In this document: positions 7,161 through 15,207 of the stretch, in pieces
How the letters are laid out: the number at the start of each line of letters is the position of its first letter
Position numbering within the stretch: the stretch's first letter is position 1
From: JAEUIE01 sp046350055
GTDB lineage: Bacteria; Planctomycetota; Planctomycetia; Gemmatales; HRBIN36
Direction of reading: 5' to 3'
DNA length: 64,000 bases
NCBI GenBank assembly: GCA_046350055.1
Contig: JAXMBC010000001.1
Span: forward strand, 4,588,001 to 4,652,000
The notes under the pieces: generated by a model
Database searches by the model: none
What the model was told of the DNA's origin: nothing
What the model saw: only the letters and a program-made list of their open reading frames with translations
Position numbers and translations under genes: made by a program

Positions 7161-7850
7161 TCAATCATTGATATTCAAAATGGCAGCGAGCAGCCCAGGC
7201 CGCTCAAATTGCTTACGATGCTGATCCTGTGGCATTAATTTCAGGCTTCCACTATGCCGGAAGGCAACTAGCCGGTCCACGCCTGGTGATCCATCAAACT
7301 GGCCCTCGGGTGTAGTCACAATCCAATCTTTTCCGTTTCTGAAGTGAATGAGAGTTGCGAGTGCTTTACCAGTTTTCCCATTCCAAATTCGAAGCGTGCC
7401 ATCGCTTGCCCCAGTAATTACTCGTTGCCCATCCTTGCTAATTGCAACGCTATTGACAGTAGCAGTGTGTCCAGAAAAAGTATGGATCTTCTTTCCCGAA
7501 GATGCATCCCAGAGAATTGCGTTCTGGTCCCACGATCCTGACACAATGAACTGACTGTTCTGGCTGATTGCCACGCTGTTAATTGATTCTGTATGCCCTT
7601 CAAAGACGTGAAGTTTTTCGCCTTTCTCAGTGTCCCAAAGAATTACCGTCTTATCATTGGAACCTGTCACCAGTCTCTTATTATCACTGCTAAGAGCTAC
7701 ACTGCTTATCCCTTTACTGTGTCCATCAGAGGTCTGGAAGAGTTTTCCCCAGATTTGGCATCCCATAGTGCAGCGACTGGTTTCACTAAGGATAAACTGT
7801 CTTCACTTGCGATCACGACATGGTTGGCCCCGAAGCTCCTGTCCCGATCA
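7161..7850 (-). pseudogene. Truncated, frameshifted WD40-repeat protein
   Basis: At least three WD40 blades are visible (VALSSDNKRLVTGSNDKTVILWD, then two more ending ILWD and LRIWN), followed by a C-terminal WIVTTPEGQFDGSPG segment typical of large bacterial WD40 proteins, often fused to caspase-like or kinase domains. The frame open from 7766 lacks the N-terminus. Upstream, another frame continues the homology (HVVIASEDS, ALWDAKSGE), so one base seems lost in an A run near 7745. Homology stops at about 7850, where the DUF3883 remnant begins on the other strand. Confidence 0.7.
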
Positions 7851-8561
7851 GAAGGGTCCATCGAATTTAAACACCAGAATATCAGTGGGGTCCTGGTCGA
7901 ACTCGGCTTACCGTATATCGAATGGTACAAGCCACGGAGTAACTACCAGGGGATTCTTCTTAAGGAAGTTGAGAGCTTTCTAGAGAATCACCCCGGCTTC
8001 CTGGACAAGCTGGCAGTAGCACCAACTCTCAACCCTGAACAAGTCCCTCAAACTTCTACACCGAACCTGGACAAGATCATCGAAGACCCGCCAGAGAAGA
8101 CCATCGCACCTAAGTCTACGAACAAACCTTGGTTGTCCCGTAAATCCAGGAAGATCGACTTCGCCGAACTTGATGCTGCCAATCGTCGTCTCGGCAAGCT
8201 CGGCGAGCAGTTCGTCTTCGACCTGGAACGCCATCGACTTGAGGCTTCTGGTCGGGATGATCTTGCCCAGCGTGTCGTCTGGGCGTCTCAGGACATTGGC
8301 GATGGACTTGGATTCGACATCATCTCTTTTGACGAAGCCGACGATTCTGAACGAATGATTGAAGTGAAGGCGACCGGCCTGGGCAAGTTCTTCCCCTTCT
8401 ACGTCACGAACAACGAGGTACGCTGCTCAGAAGACATCCCTCAACAATATCAACTATTCAGGGTATTCGACTTCGGGCGTGAGCCTCGGCTTTATATCCT
8501 GCATGGATCGTTGCGGGAATTGTGCCAGCTTGATCCAGTGCTTTATCGAGCGGTGATTTGA
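7851..8561 (+). pseudogene. 5'-truncated DUF3883-domain gene
   Basis: From EGSIEFKHQNIS onward the protein is a C-terminal part of a DUF3883 (NO VEIN-like) protein. It ends in the domain itself (GFDIISFDE, ERMIEVKATG, YQLFRVFDFGREPRLYILHG). DUF3883 is nuclease-related and common in restriction/helicase-type defence proteins; here the E-x-K of EVKATG is kept. The frame stays open back to 7593, but that part is antisense to the WD40 remnant and has no independent meaning. The gene has lost its start and probably most of a much longer protein. Confidence 0.65.
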
Positions 8562-8838
8562 GATTGTTCGTCTAAGGCTGGCTCACGAAATGGGAAAAAT
8601 GCATTGTGATGATTGACTTCGGCAGGACACATAGCTTAAATATCCACTAGTTCGTGTGTCTAAACGGTTTGAACGATGACCAACAAGCAACTACGCTTGT
8701 ATGGGTTTTCTAAAGAGCCTGTAGTACAGGAATTTGGTTCGGAAAAATAGGTTCCCACCCTCTAGCCATCACGGCTACCCAATTTCATTTTTGCATCGTT
8801 TGGCCATTTTCAGCCACTCCACACAAACCCGTTTTTTA

Positions 8839-9685
8839 GGCCGTGTTGACATTGATCTAGCATAAGTTGGGGCAGAGCGGTAAACCAGTGAAGTCCAAGG
8901 AAGGATTTTCTGGAGAAAGATCATGCGACGATTCGAGCTCACGGATGAGCAGTGGGAGAAGATCAAGCACCTGCTGCCAGGCAAAGAAGGCGATTCAGGA
9001 CGTACGGCCAAGGACAATCGACTCTTTATTGATGCTGTGTTGTGGACGGCCCGCACCGGTGCTCAGTGGCGTGATTTGCCTGCTCGCTTTGGTAACTGGA
9101 ACAGCATCTATCAGCGGTTCAATCGCTGGGCCAAGGCGGGGCGTTGGCAGGAAATCTTTGAGCGAATGCAAGATCCTGATCTGGAATGGCTGCTGATCGA
9201 TTCGACGATTGTCAGGGCCCACCAGCATGCAGCAGGAGCCCTGAAAAAAGGGGAGACCAAGCGTTGGGACGATCTCGGGGAGGACTGGGAACCAAGGTCC
9301 ACATTGCCTGCGAAGGGCTTGGGTTGCCAGTTCGCTTCCTGCTAACTGGTGGCGAAGTGCATGATGTCACGCAGGCGTCAGCCTTGATCGATGGAATCTC
9401 CGCGGAACAAGTCATCGCCGACAAGGGCTACGATAGCGATGCAGTCGTTGAGAAGATTGAGGAGCAAGGCGGTACGGCCATCATTCCCTCCAAGAGCAAC
9501 CGGAAGAAGCCTCGTCCCCATGACCGCGTGACCTATCAGGAACGGAATCGGATTGAGCGTATGATCAATCGTCTGAAACAATGTCGCCGGATCGCGACTC
9601 GCTACGACAAAACCAGTCGCAACTTCCTGGCATTCCTCTACTTAGCGGGTACCATGCTCTGGCTGGCATGATTGTCAACACTACC
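8839..9685 (+). mobile_element. IS5-family insertion sequence, complete
   Basis: The element is 847 bp. Its ends carry matching inverted repeats with core GTGTTGACA at 8843-8851 and TGTCAACAC at 9673-9681, extending to GG/CC at the tips. TA dinucleotides flank it at 8837-8838 and 9686-9687, consistent with the 2-bp target duplication of the IS427-like group. It encodes one transposase in two frames. The 277 bases to its left (8562-8838) hold no recognisable gene. It appears structurally intact. Confidence 0.8.
8923..9671 (+). CDS. IS5-family transposase, two frames joined by -1 frameshift
   Basis: The first frame (8923-9345) begins MRRFELTDEQWEKI and carries the N-terminal DUF4096-like region and the first catalytic Asp (LLIDSTIVRAHQHAAG). 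The second frame (9186-9671) continues with GRSRGGLGTKVH, the second Asp in VIADKGYDSD, and the Glu in YQERNRIERMINRLKQ. The two join at an A6G4 tract (9244-9253) by a -1 shift, as is usual for the IS427 group, where frameshifting makes the full DDE transposase. With the shift the protein is about 250 residues, a normal size. Confidence 0.85.
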
Positions 9686-9772
9686 TAGTTCAACAGCCGC
9701 TTTTATGATCAAAAGCGATGTTGGCAGGCTTCTACCTTTGCACACAGTGCTAAGGATGGAAGGAGATTGACC

Positions 9773-10222
9773 ATGAACTGGCGTAAGTTAAGAGAAATAA
9801 ACAAACAGAAACGTGAGGCTCAAAAGCACGCAGCACGTGAGATTCGAGAGCTTGCAGAACAAAGTGATGCTGGAAAAAGAGCAGAACGTATTGAGATCTA
9901 TATTGCAGGTTATGAAACGGGAATGGATTGGTACAAGGAAGGCGCAACCGACACACAACTGAATCGCCTGAAAGGCTGCCAAGATGAACTGTCTAAAAGT
10001 CGCCAGCAACCAAAATGGCATCAATACTTTGTCGATAACGAAGGGGTTTCTTCTAACAGATGTCGCATGAAGTGGTTAGCACTGCTTATTGAGCCACGCA
10101 CTGAAGCCGATAAGTTTTGGAAAAGCGCTATAGGTGCTCATTGGAAATTGTGCGTACGTGAAGCTGCTTTCCTGCAGGGCTTTTGTGAGGGAGCATTACA
10201 AGCGTGGAAAAACAATCGTTGA
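9773..10222 (+). CDS. Hypothetical protein with basic coiled N-terminus
   Basis: This encodes 149 residues from ATG 9773 with AGGAG eight bases upstream. Residues 3-45 are highly charged and helical (KLREINKQKREAQKHAAREI). The rest has two Cys residues and aromatic-rich helices (GYETGMDWYKEG, KWHQYFVDNEG). No signal peptide or membrane span is present. It lies 87 bases past the IS end and is followed by its own terminator, so it is a single-gene unit. No family was recognised. Confidence 0.7.
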   Translation: MNWRKLREINKQKREAQKHAAREIRELAEQSDAGKRAERIEIYIAGYETGMDWYKEGATDTQLNRLKGCQDELSKSRQQPKWHQYFVDNEGVSSNRCRMKWLALLIEPRTEADKFWKSAIGAHWKLCVREAAFLQGFCEGALQAWKNNR

Positions 10223-10244
10223 TTTGATGTGAATCAACCTATTT

Positions 10245-10270
10245 GAGCCGTCTCTGAAGAGGGGCGGCTC
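10245..10270 (+). terminator. Rho-independent terminator
   Basis: GAGCCGTCTCT pairs with AGGGGCGGCTC (two G-U pairs) around a GAAG tetraloop, followed by TCCTCTTT. It lies 22 bases after the stop of the 9773-10222 gene. Confidence 0.75.
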
Positions 10271-10337
10271 TCCTCTTTGGTGAACAACCCAACCAAACTC
10301 TAAGCTATCTAGCCTTTCGCACCAGGTCGCCGCCACG

Positions 10338-10682
10338 CTATGCCCGGGCATGATCCACGAGGATGCGCCGCATCGCCTCGGCTGCAGCCCGGAAGAAGCT
10401 GATGCGAGACGTAAATGTTTCCGCCCCCCAGCTTCAGATACGCATCGTGTACAAGAGCCGTGGCTTCCAGCGTGTGATCACCTCGTTCGTGCAGCAGCTT
10501 CGCCGCGGTGGCACCTGTACGCGTGAAGGCATGGAAAGGGGGGAGGAGCGTGCATCCGCCTTAAGTAATGCTTCCACCCTGGCCCGCAACTCCAGCTTGC
10601 CTTCGCAGGCCCGGTCGAGCAACGCAGCCCGTTCCACTTCGGGGGTGCGTAGCACCAGCTCAAACAAGGTCTCTTCAGTCAT
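10338..10682 (-). pseudogene. Decayed kinase N-terminus joined to ECF sigma remnant
   Basis: The minus strand from 10682 reads MTEETLFELVL...RAALLDRACEG...RVEALLKAD. This is the standard start of planctomycete serine/threonine kinases. After about 45 residues the homology changes. In other frames the strand encodes KLLHERGDHTLEATALVHDAYLKLGGG and then RISFFRAAAEAMRRILVDHARA before a stop, both signatures of the Sigma70_ECF family. The pieces are out of normal order and broken by frameshifts. It is a relic, not a gene. Confidence 0.65.
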
Positions 10683-10742
10683 GACTGAACCTCCTGCCCC
10701 ACAAGCGAGAATGCAGGCCGTATGGCGTCAGGTTACGCCACT

Positions 10743-10913
10743 TTACTCAGGAGTCTTGGGCTGTTTGCCTCTCTCTGCCTTTAACGATTCGTTGGCACGC
10801 AGTTCTTGCTCTACCCAGCTGACTTTGCACTCTTTGAGATAGATTGCAGCACTCAGTGCTAGTATGGCACAAAGGAAAAAGACAAAACGTAGGTAATTGC
10901 TAAGCATCAGCAT
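10743..10913 (-). CDS. Small single-span membrane protein
   Basis: This encodes 56 residues starting MLMLSNYLRF, with GAGG upstream and a 14-base overlap with the end of the preceding gene, so the two are probably translated together. One hydrophobic segment (residues 9-26, FVFFLCAILALSAAIYL) is followed by a charged tail ending GKQPKTPE. Nothing more can be said about function. Confidence 0.5.
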   Translation of the reverse strand: MLMLSNYLRFVFFLCAILALSAAIYLKECKVSWVEQELRANESLKAERGKQPKTPE

Positions 10914-11286
10914 GATCCTCAAGGCCAATTAGGGGTTGGTTGTGCGCAGAGAGCAGTGAATATGCGGCATCAGTCCGCTTGGCTGTCGATGGAGCTGCTG
11001 AAGTTAGTAGGTTCGATGCTTGAACTACTGTTGATTCCAGTATGTGTGAGTGGCGGAAGAATGCTGGATCGGCTGGGGATAGTCTACGATGCTTTACCAT
11101 GTAATCTGGGTACGTCAGAACAAGGCCTGCACGTGCCAGATCATGGTAAAAGGCAAAAGCATAGCCGGAAGCAATGCGAATGCGGGCAGGGACCTCCCTT
11201 TCTTCAGAACCTCGGTGATTTAACGTCAGCATGATCTCAGTGAGGTAGTTCAGAACGCTTTGTTGAAAGTCAGTGAGTACAACCAT
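10900..11286 (-). CDS. Hypothetical protein
   Basis: This 128-residue soluble protein has GGAGG close to its ATG. Recognisable text includes FQQSVLNYLTEIMLTLNHRGSEE and ARIRIASGYAFAFYHDLARAGLV, both helix-like. No domain was recognised. It is the first gene of a two-gene unit with the small membrane protein that overlaps its 3' end. Confidence 0.6.
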   Translation of the reverse strand: MVVLTDFQQSVLNYLTEIMLTLNHRGSEEREVPARIRIASGYAFAFYHDLARAGLVLTYPDYMVKHRRLSPADPAFFRHSHILESTVVQASNLLTSAAPSTAKRTDAAYSLLSAHNQPLIGLEDHADA

Positions 11287-11379
11287 GCATCCTCCAGCAT
11301 CCTCAACGGATGCACTGTTTTACAAAACGAACCCAAATTACAAGGCCAGGGAATAAATGCCATCCATCAAGAGTTAGTC

Positions 11380-12435
11380 TCAACATCCCATTGGTTGGGC
11401 TATTGCTTCAACTTGCTTGAGTTGCCTCATGGTAATGCTGCTACCCTGTTCTTCTTCGTGCAGCCTATCAGTTCTTTTGTTGGGGCAATCACGAGTCAAC
11501 GAGATGTCAATTGCAACAGGTACGGTAGAAGTGTTTGACAATCTTCCAGCTTGCAACCGCAAAAGCGAATGTAAAGAGGCTGTCATTTGGCGATTGAGAT
11601 GGGCTTCGTACCGCATCAGTGTAACCAACCGGGCCTCATCGGGTATAACGTGCAGTGCCACAAGTTGTTCACGCTTTGCACTCTCCTCGCGAAGATCAGC
11701 TCGTAGCTTAACGATCACTGTCTTATTTGCCTCAAGGTCTTGCTTGAGTTCGTTCATAAGCAAATGGATGACCTGTTCCCTGGTCCTACCCTTCAATCCG
11801 GCCAGATAGTCAACCCCTTTCAGGAGGTGGTTTACAGACCATTGGATAACGTCAAAAGGATCTAACTCACCAAGCTCTTGAGTTTCGTCCTCATACAGCT
11901 TGAGAAAAGCACCATCATGCGGATCAAACTCATCGAGATTAAGTGCTTGCGCCACCGCCTCAAACAGGTTATAGGCCTCCACCTCGTCTACTCGACGTTG
12001 CGTGCCTTGCTGCATTAGCTTGACGAGTTTGCGCTTTGACAACATGTACCTTTCGCTTTTCTTCGCTTCGTCGAGCTCTTTCTCCAGCTTGCGAAATATG
12101 GTTTGCAGATCACCCTTCTCTTTTTCCAGCTTGTTGAGGTGGTCGGCAGTAACTGCAACCTCATGTGCAGACAATCGCTTTTGTTTCCACAGGATGAGAG
12201 TAAGCCTTTCGGCGATAGCCGTTTCGACGGCTCCCACGGGGTTGATGTCGGTGATGGTGGCTTCGCGGAAGCGTTTCCAATGGCCAGGAGCTTCCCCGGG
12301 GAGGGTACATGACACTGAGTAAATACCAAGGGTAAGTGCATTAGCTTTCGACTTCAGTTTACCCCTTATAGTGTTGGGGCCAGTCGATCGTTTGGAGTTC
12401 AACCGATTCGCATTAATCTTCGCTTCTGAGGTCAT
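11380..12435 (-). CDS. Hypothetical protein with STGPxTxxGK N-terminal motif
   Basis: This 351-residue protein starts MTSEAKINANRLNSKRSTGP, continuing into NTIRGKLKSKANALTLGIYS. This is the motif (ANRxNAxxSTGPxTxxGKxxxxxNAxxHG) of a widespread, uncharacterised family abundant in planctomycetes and acidobacteria, often many copies per genome. The middle is strongly coiled-coil (residues 100-160, LNKLEKEKGDLQTIFRKLEK) and the C-terminal third includes another helical repeat (LRADLREESAKREQL). A role in DNA or mobile-element biology has been suspected but is not shown. Upstream 12436-12615 contains no gene. Confidence 0.75.
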   Translation of the reverse strand: MTSEAKINANRLNSKRSTGPNTIRGKLKSKANALTLGIYSVSCTLPGEAPGHWKRFREATITDINPVGAVETAIAERLTLILWKQKRLSAHEVAVTADHLNKLEKEKGDLQTIFRKLEKELDEAKKSERYMLSKRKLVKLMQQGTQRRVDEVEAYNLFEAVAQALNLDEFDPHDGAFLKLYEDETQELGELDPFDVIQWSVNHLLKGVDYLAGLKGRTREQVIHLLMNELKQDLEANKTVIVKLRADLREESAKREQLVALHVIPDEARLVTLMRYEAHLNRQMTASLHSLLRLQAGRLSNTSTVPVAIDISLTRDCPNKRTDRLHEEEQGSSITMRQLKQVEAIAQPMGC

Positions 12436-12615
12436 GTTATGGCAGCCTCCGTGCTGGCGATACCGTTTCTGCGTGTCACAGACCTACATCTAGCGTAATG
12501 CCCAGGTGAAGCTGCCGCTAGGGAAGATCGACACGTGAGGCTACTACGTAAGTTCAAGGCATTGCGCCAGCTTAACAGGTATGCGATACTGTATTCATCA
12601 TTCGGAGGCCATATC

Positions 12616-13070
12616 ATGGTGTTCAAGGACTTGGAACCTACTGTAAGTTATCTGAAGTCACACCCCCAAGAATGCCTGACCTTATTTGTCGAGTCGGCTT
12701 GGCCAGATGGCTATTACTGTCCGCACTGCGACTGGTACATCGATGAATGGCCTGCAGATGGTAATGGAAGGCGTGTTCGATGCCCGGGTGTAAGCGACGC
12801 ATTAATATCTTCGAAAACTCGGCACTAGAGCATTCAAATTTGGACCTAGCCTTCTGGCTTGCCATTATGTGGAACTCAGTGTCGAAGAATCGGTGTTCTG
12901 GGCATAAACTTGCCGAACTTCTTGGCTGCGAGTACTGGAAGATTCGATTCGCCATCAAGTCGGTAAATTCTGTGAAATCTCAGCTCCGCAAGCAAGGTGC
13001 CTTCTATCGCAGTAACAAGTTTTTGGAAGTTATTCGCGGCTTCATGAGTGAATGCTGTTCTGAGCATTGA
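12616..13070 (+). pseudogene. IS1595-type transposase N-terminal domain, frameshifted
   Basis: ATG 12616 follows CGGAGG. The first frame gives MVFKDLEPTVSYLKSHPQEC, then WPDGYYCPHCDWY, the zinc-ribbon start of IS1595-like transposases. Near 12788 one base appears lost; the next frame continues RCPGCKRRINIF and then LAFWLAIMWNSVSKNRCSG, HKLAELLGCEYWKIRFAI, the HTH-like part. The DDE nuclease domain is absent, as the frame stops at 13070. It is therefore a truncated copy, related in design to the intact gene at 14521. Confidence 0.6.
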
Positions 13071-13125
13071 TGCACAAAACGCAAGAATCACAAACCGAAT
13101 TCCTGCTAACCAGAGAGGACTTGTC

Positions 13126-13221
13126 ATGGAAACTGCTAAGGTGGCGGTTGAAGTGTCTGCGGGTACGATCACGCTTGGTTGTAGAGATGGTGAGGAAACC
13201 ATTTCGTTTGATGAACTTTAG
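13126..13221 (+). CDS. Very small open frame, doubtful
   Basis: This encodes 31 residues (METAKVAVEV...EETISFDEL) with AGAGAGGA upstream. The beta-rich text looks protein-like, but its small size and lack of any known relative make it doubtful. It lies between the transposase remnant and the beta-propeller gene. Confidence 0.25.
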   Translation: METAKVAVEVSAGTITLGCRDGEETISFDEL

Positions 13222-13337
13222 AGACGGACCACAGGGACATACGGAGAACCGCATTGCCGTTGCCAAATGTTCTGTTTGGCGGGATCTGTGCTTATGGCAG
13301 GCCAACGTGATATAGAATAAGCCGAGTTCTGACATTC

Positions 13338-14270
13338 ATGAGAAAGATGCCTATCTTGACGACCATCTATCCATGCAGGTTCCTGAGTTTGATGATGCTG
13401 TTTGTTGTGTTAGGTGAGTCGCTTGCGGACGATCCTCCGGCGATCAGTCATAGCTTTCTTGCAACGGGTGGAGCGACTTACCTGCGAAATGGAGATGGGA
13501 AGATCACTTGGCAATACCCCGAATCGACCCGAGACGGGTGGGTGTTACCAAACGGTAACGTGCTGCTGGCGATGTCCAAGGGGGGCAGGTATCCGCATGG
13601 TGCGGTGATTGAGGTGACGCGAAAGAATGAGATCGTTTTTGAGTACCAGGGCACCCAGTCAGAAGTGAATACTGTGCAGCCTGTGGATCATGGCAACGTA
13701 CTGCTCACTGAAGCGGGAGACAGGCCGAGGCTGCTGGAAGTGAATCGGCAGGGTTCGATCGTGGTGGAGGTGCCACTCACTGCACAGACGAAGGATCATC
13801 ACCTTCAGACTCGTATGGCTCGCAAGCTGCCCAATGGGAATTACCTTGTTCCACAATTGCTCGATAGGGTAGTACGTGAGTATACGCCACAGGGCAAGAT
13901 TGTTTGGGAAGTGAAGACGCCTCACATGCCCTTTACGGCGATCCGGCTCAAAGATGGCAACACGCTGATAGGTTGCACGCTGGGGCATCTGGTGATCGAA
14001 GTGGATTCACAAGGAAAGATCGTCTGGCAACTGCGAAACGAAGATCTGCCAACGAAGATGATCAACGATGCTTGTGGGGTTCAACGGTTGCCTAATGGAA
14101 ACACAGTAGTAACCAGCCATCACGCTCAGGGAACGGCGGTGCGGTTGTTTGAGGTGAACGGGCAGAAGCAGGTGGTCTGGACCTATACCGATGCGAAGCT
14201 GCCAGGGATTCATCACTTCCAGATTCTGGAAACGAACGGCAGACCAGTGGGCGATGCAACGATGCGATGA
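13338..14270 (+). CDS. Secreted beta-propeller protein (PQQ/arylsulfotransferase-like repeats)
   Basis: This 310-residue protein has a signal peptide (residues 10-30, LSLMMLFVVLGESLA-D). At least five repeats of the type G-x-I-x-W-x...LPNGN-x-L follow (GDGKITWQYP...WVLPNGNVLL, ARKLPNGNYLV, GKIVWEVKTP...RLKDGNTLIG, GKIVWQLRNE, VQRLPNGNTVV). The repeats predict a beta-propeller acting outside the cytoplasm. Substrate and partners are unknown. No obvious ribosome-binding site precedes the ATG; MPILTT three residues in is an alternative start. The 250 bases after it carry no gene. Confidence 0.8.
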   Translation: MRKMPILTTIYPCRFLSLMMLFVVLGESLADDPPAISHSFLATGGATYLRNGDGKITWQYPESTRDGWVLPNGNVLLAMSKGGRYPHGAVIEVTRKNEIVFEYQGTQSEVNTVQPVDHGNVLLTEAGDRPRLLEVNRQGSIVVEVPLTAQTKDHHLQTRMARKLPNGNYLVPQLLDRVVREYTPQGKIVWEVKTPHMPFTAIRLKDGNTLIGCTLGHLVIEVDSQGKIVWQLRNEDLPTKMINDACGVQRLPNGNTVVTSHHAQGTAVRLFEVNGQKQVVWTYTDAKLPGIHHFQILETNGRPVGDATMR

Positions 14271-14520
14271 GGGTGACTATTTCATGGATGTAGTACGCTT
14301 ACCGCCCCCAAATGGCGATAGTGCGTCTTACTTGATGCGATTGTGGCTGTCGCAGCGATAATCACTTTAGCCACTTCCTGCCCGGTACGCGACGATACCT
14401 GCCTCAAGGCACTTCCACCAACTATCGAGACTCCCGTCACTTCAAACCTGGGCTTGTCAGCATTCTTGCGCAATCAGGAGGAATTTGCGAGAATGGTGGT
14501 TTGGCTTGGGAGAAGTTACC

Positions 14521-14988
14521 ATGCGTTTCGACACTCTCGATGAGGCTGCGAACTATTTCATCAGTCGTCCTGATTATTGTCGCCAACTCTGGCTGGAAGC
14601 ACTTTGGCCCGACGGCATCCAACGGTGTGGACACTGTTACAACCGACTCGCTAGGCCGTATCAGGGGGGACAATACTTCTGTAAATATTGCCGCCGCTGG
14701 GGAAATGAACGAACAGCGACCATCTTACAGGGCAGCCACATTGACATTGCTCACTGGCTGACTGTTGTCTGGGCTTGTGTCCAAGTACGTTGGAGTACTG
14801 GCAGGCAGATAGCTAGTGCATTACGGCTACCCACGCATCACAGTTCCTGCCGATTACTTCGAATCATCAGACGTGTGGTCGAAGATCTGAGATACAACGA
14901 CAGCGAGTGGGGCGCTGAAGGGAGTGACCGATTTCACTTGCTGCTCTCTGCCCTCGCGAATGGTCCTCGAGCACGTGAGTCTGCGTAG
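14521..14988 (+). CDS. Stand-alone IS1595-like zinc-ribbon/HTH protein
   Basis: This encodes 155 residues from ATG 14521; an upstream frame to 14485 is less likely. It has the N-terminal half of an IS1595-like transposase: LDEAANYFISRPDYCRQLW, then WPDGIQRCGHC (residues 36-46), YFCKYCRRWGNERTATI, and SHIDIAHWLTVVWACVQVRWSTGRQI. The catalytic DDE domain is absent and the frame is intact, unlike the copy at 12616. It could be a solo DNA-binding protein derived from a transposase, or a clean 3' deletion. The downstream region is rich in palindromes. Confidence 0.6.
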   Translation: MRFDTLDEAANYFISRPDYCRQLWLEALWPDGIQRCGHCYNRLARPYQGGQYFCKYCRRWGNERTATILQGSHIDIAHWLTVVWACVQVRWSTGRQIASALRLPTHHSSCRLLRIIRRVVEDLRYNDSEWGAEGSDRFHLLLSALANGPRARESA

Positions 14989-15032
14989 TTGGAAGGAAGG
15001 TATGTTGCAATGGATCTTTGAATTATCACACA

Positions 15033-15068
15033 GACAAGTCAGACAGACACGTGTCTGTCTGACTTGTC
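15033..15068. repeat. Perfect 36-bp palindrome
   Basis: GACAAGTCAGACAGACAC is followed immediately by its exact reverse complement, with no spacer. It lies 44 bases after the IS1595-like gene and 140 bases beyond the 3' end of the replication module. It shares the CAGACAGAC core with the hairpin at 15090-15145. Confidence 0.9.
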
Positions 15069-15089
15069 CAATTTCTGACTTCTAACAAC

Positions 15090-15145
15090 TGACTCAGACA
15101 GACAGCCCCCCTATGTAATAGGGGGCTGTCAGTCTGTCTGAGTCA
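15090..15145. terminator. Long hairpin, bidirectional terminator or replication site
   Basis: Arms TGACTCAGACAGAC plus AGCCCCCCTAT pair with ATAGGGGGCT and GTCTGTCTGAGTCA around a short loop, with a four-base bulge. It sits between convergent genes, so a bidirectional terminator is the simplest reading. The repeated CAGACAGAC core shared with the palindrome at 15033 also permits a protein-binding or origin function. Confidence 0.6.
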
Positions 15146-15207
15146 TCAGATAGTTGATTTATACATCACCCTCCCTCTTTTTAACTTTCAACCCCTTTTC
15201 GACTTCT

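Noticed and set aside
6946..7164. 72-codon minus-strand frame overlapping the start of the ubiquitin-like gene
   Set aside because: No ribosome-binding site or family text. It lies in the cassette promoter region and its composition looks random.
7593..7850. Upstream extension of the DUF3883 frame
   Set aside because: It is antisense to clear WD40 blades, and family similarity begins only at about 7851.
12015..12341. Alternative frames inside the 11380-12435 gene
   Set aside because: No domain, and the main frame has a conserved N-terminal motif and coiled coil.
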